Shown here in pieces: positions 63,903-64,000 of a stretch of DNA of 64,000 nt (position 1 is the stretch's first letter; each line of letters begins with the position of its first letter). A program made the translations under genes and the position numbers. The stretch covers positions 16,338-80,337 of the forward strand of contig CAJFRA010000007.1 in the NCBI GenBank assembly GCA_904419295.1. The letters run 5' to 3'. Under the pieces are notes generated by a model that worked only from the letters and a program-made list of their open reading frames with translations, was not told the DNA's origin and searched no databases. The DNA comes from Candidatus Pseudobutyricicoccus lothianensis. GTDB taxonomy: Bacteria; Bacillota; Clostridia; Oscillospirales; Butyricicoccaceae.

Positions 63903-64000
63903 TGAACTGCACCCCAAAAGTTGGACAAGAAAGTCAACGAAAGGGGTGCAGAAATCTATGGGAAAAGAATTGTTCAGTGAGGAATTAAAATTAGCAGTTG
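63903..64000 (+). mobile_element. Left end of an IS3-family (IS150-like) insertion sequence
   Basis: Starts with the inverted-repeat-type end TGAACTGCACCCCAAAAGTT, typical of the IS150/IS3 group, followed by a transposase orfA start at 63958. The element continues beyond the window, so the right end and target duplication are unseen. Confidence 0.8.
63958..64000 (+). CDS. IS3-family transposase OrfA, N-terminus (cut by window edge)
   Basis: Only 14 codons are visible: MGKELFSEELKLAV, the start of the N-terminal HTH of IS3-group OrfA proteins. RBS AAAGGGGTG lies upstream. Codon use (TTA, GAA, AAA) is AT-rich. The remainder is outside the window. Confidence 0.75.
   Translation, partial: MGKELFSEELKLAV

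Overview
The window is chromosomal DNA of a GC-rich, spore-forming member of the Clostridia, most like the Oscillospirales/Ruminococcaceae. Evidence for this: a full set of endospore genes (spoVM, sipL, spoIVA, spoIVFA/FB, gerW/ytfJ, yunB, spoIIIAA-AH, spoIID, spo0A); SipL, which is a clostridial protein; the clostridial ispH-rpsA fusion; many ATGA stop/start overlaps; and sigma-A promoters that repeatedly show a TTGnnn / 17 bp / TATAAT-like pattern. Gene order follows the Bacillus/Clostridium core with local losses and insertions.

1-8.1 kb: the prkC-rsgA-thiN-spoVM block, where spoVM is only 26 codons. It is followed by sipL-spoIVA and spoIVFA-spoIVFB, so the whole basement layer of the spore coat (SpoVM, SpoIVA, SipL) sits together. 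8.1-14.5 kb: a B12-type radical SAM protein and its partner, rplS, lepB, rbgA, rnhB, a yraN-like gene and a phosphoesterase. 14.5-21 kb: protein quality control (tig, clpP, clpX, lon) and ysxC. 21-30.2 kb: lysA, a site-2 protease, scpA-scpB, a DUF2953 gene, gerW, a DacB-type carboxypeptidase, rluB, an RpiR regulator, a HI0933 flavoprotein and cmk. 30.2-35.6 kb: plsC, the ispH-rpsA fusion, yunB and ligA.

35.8-52.6 kb: the spoIIIA operon (mother-cell side of the channel to the forespore), then asp23, nusB, a TsaD-like paralogue, xseA-xseB, ispA, yuiD, a gene-free stretch of about 0.7 kb, a membrane protein gene, dxs, tlyA, nadK, argR and recN. The gene-free stretch has its own strong promoter and lies in front of a gene for an OapA-type membrane protein, in the isoprenoid/recN neighbourhood where OLE RNA is known to lie. 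I call it OLE RNA with its partner OapA, the most remarkable system in the window. The oapA reading frame seems to start at AUC. 52.6-57.6 kb: a tyrosine T-box, tyrS, a GNAT gene, spoIID and queA. 57.6-58.9 kb, minus strand: spo0A followed by cobO, with a Spo0A box in front of spo0A.

59-64 kb is accessory DNA: a MATE exporter with a long leader, a hemerythrin, an AT-rich lipoprotein class D beta-lactamase divergent from a GyrI-like gene (shared operator-like dyad), an SRAP/YedK gene, and the left end of an IS3-family element that lies 7 bp from the SRAP start codon.

All calls come from reading the sequence and protein motifs by eye; no database search was run.
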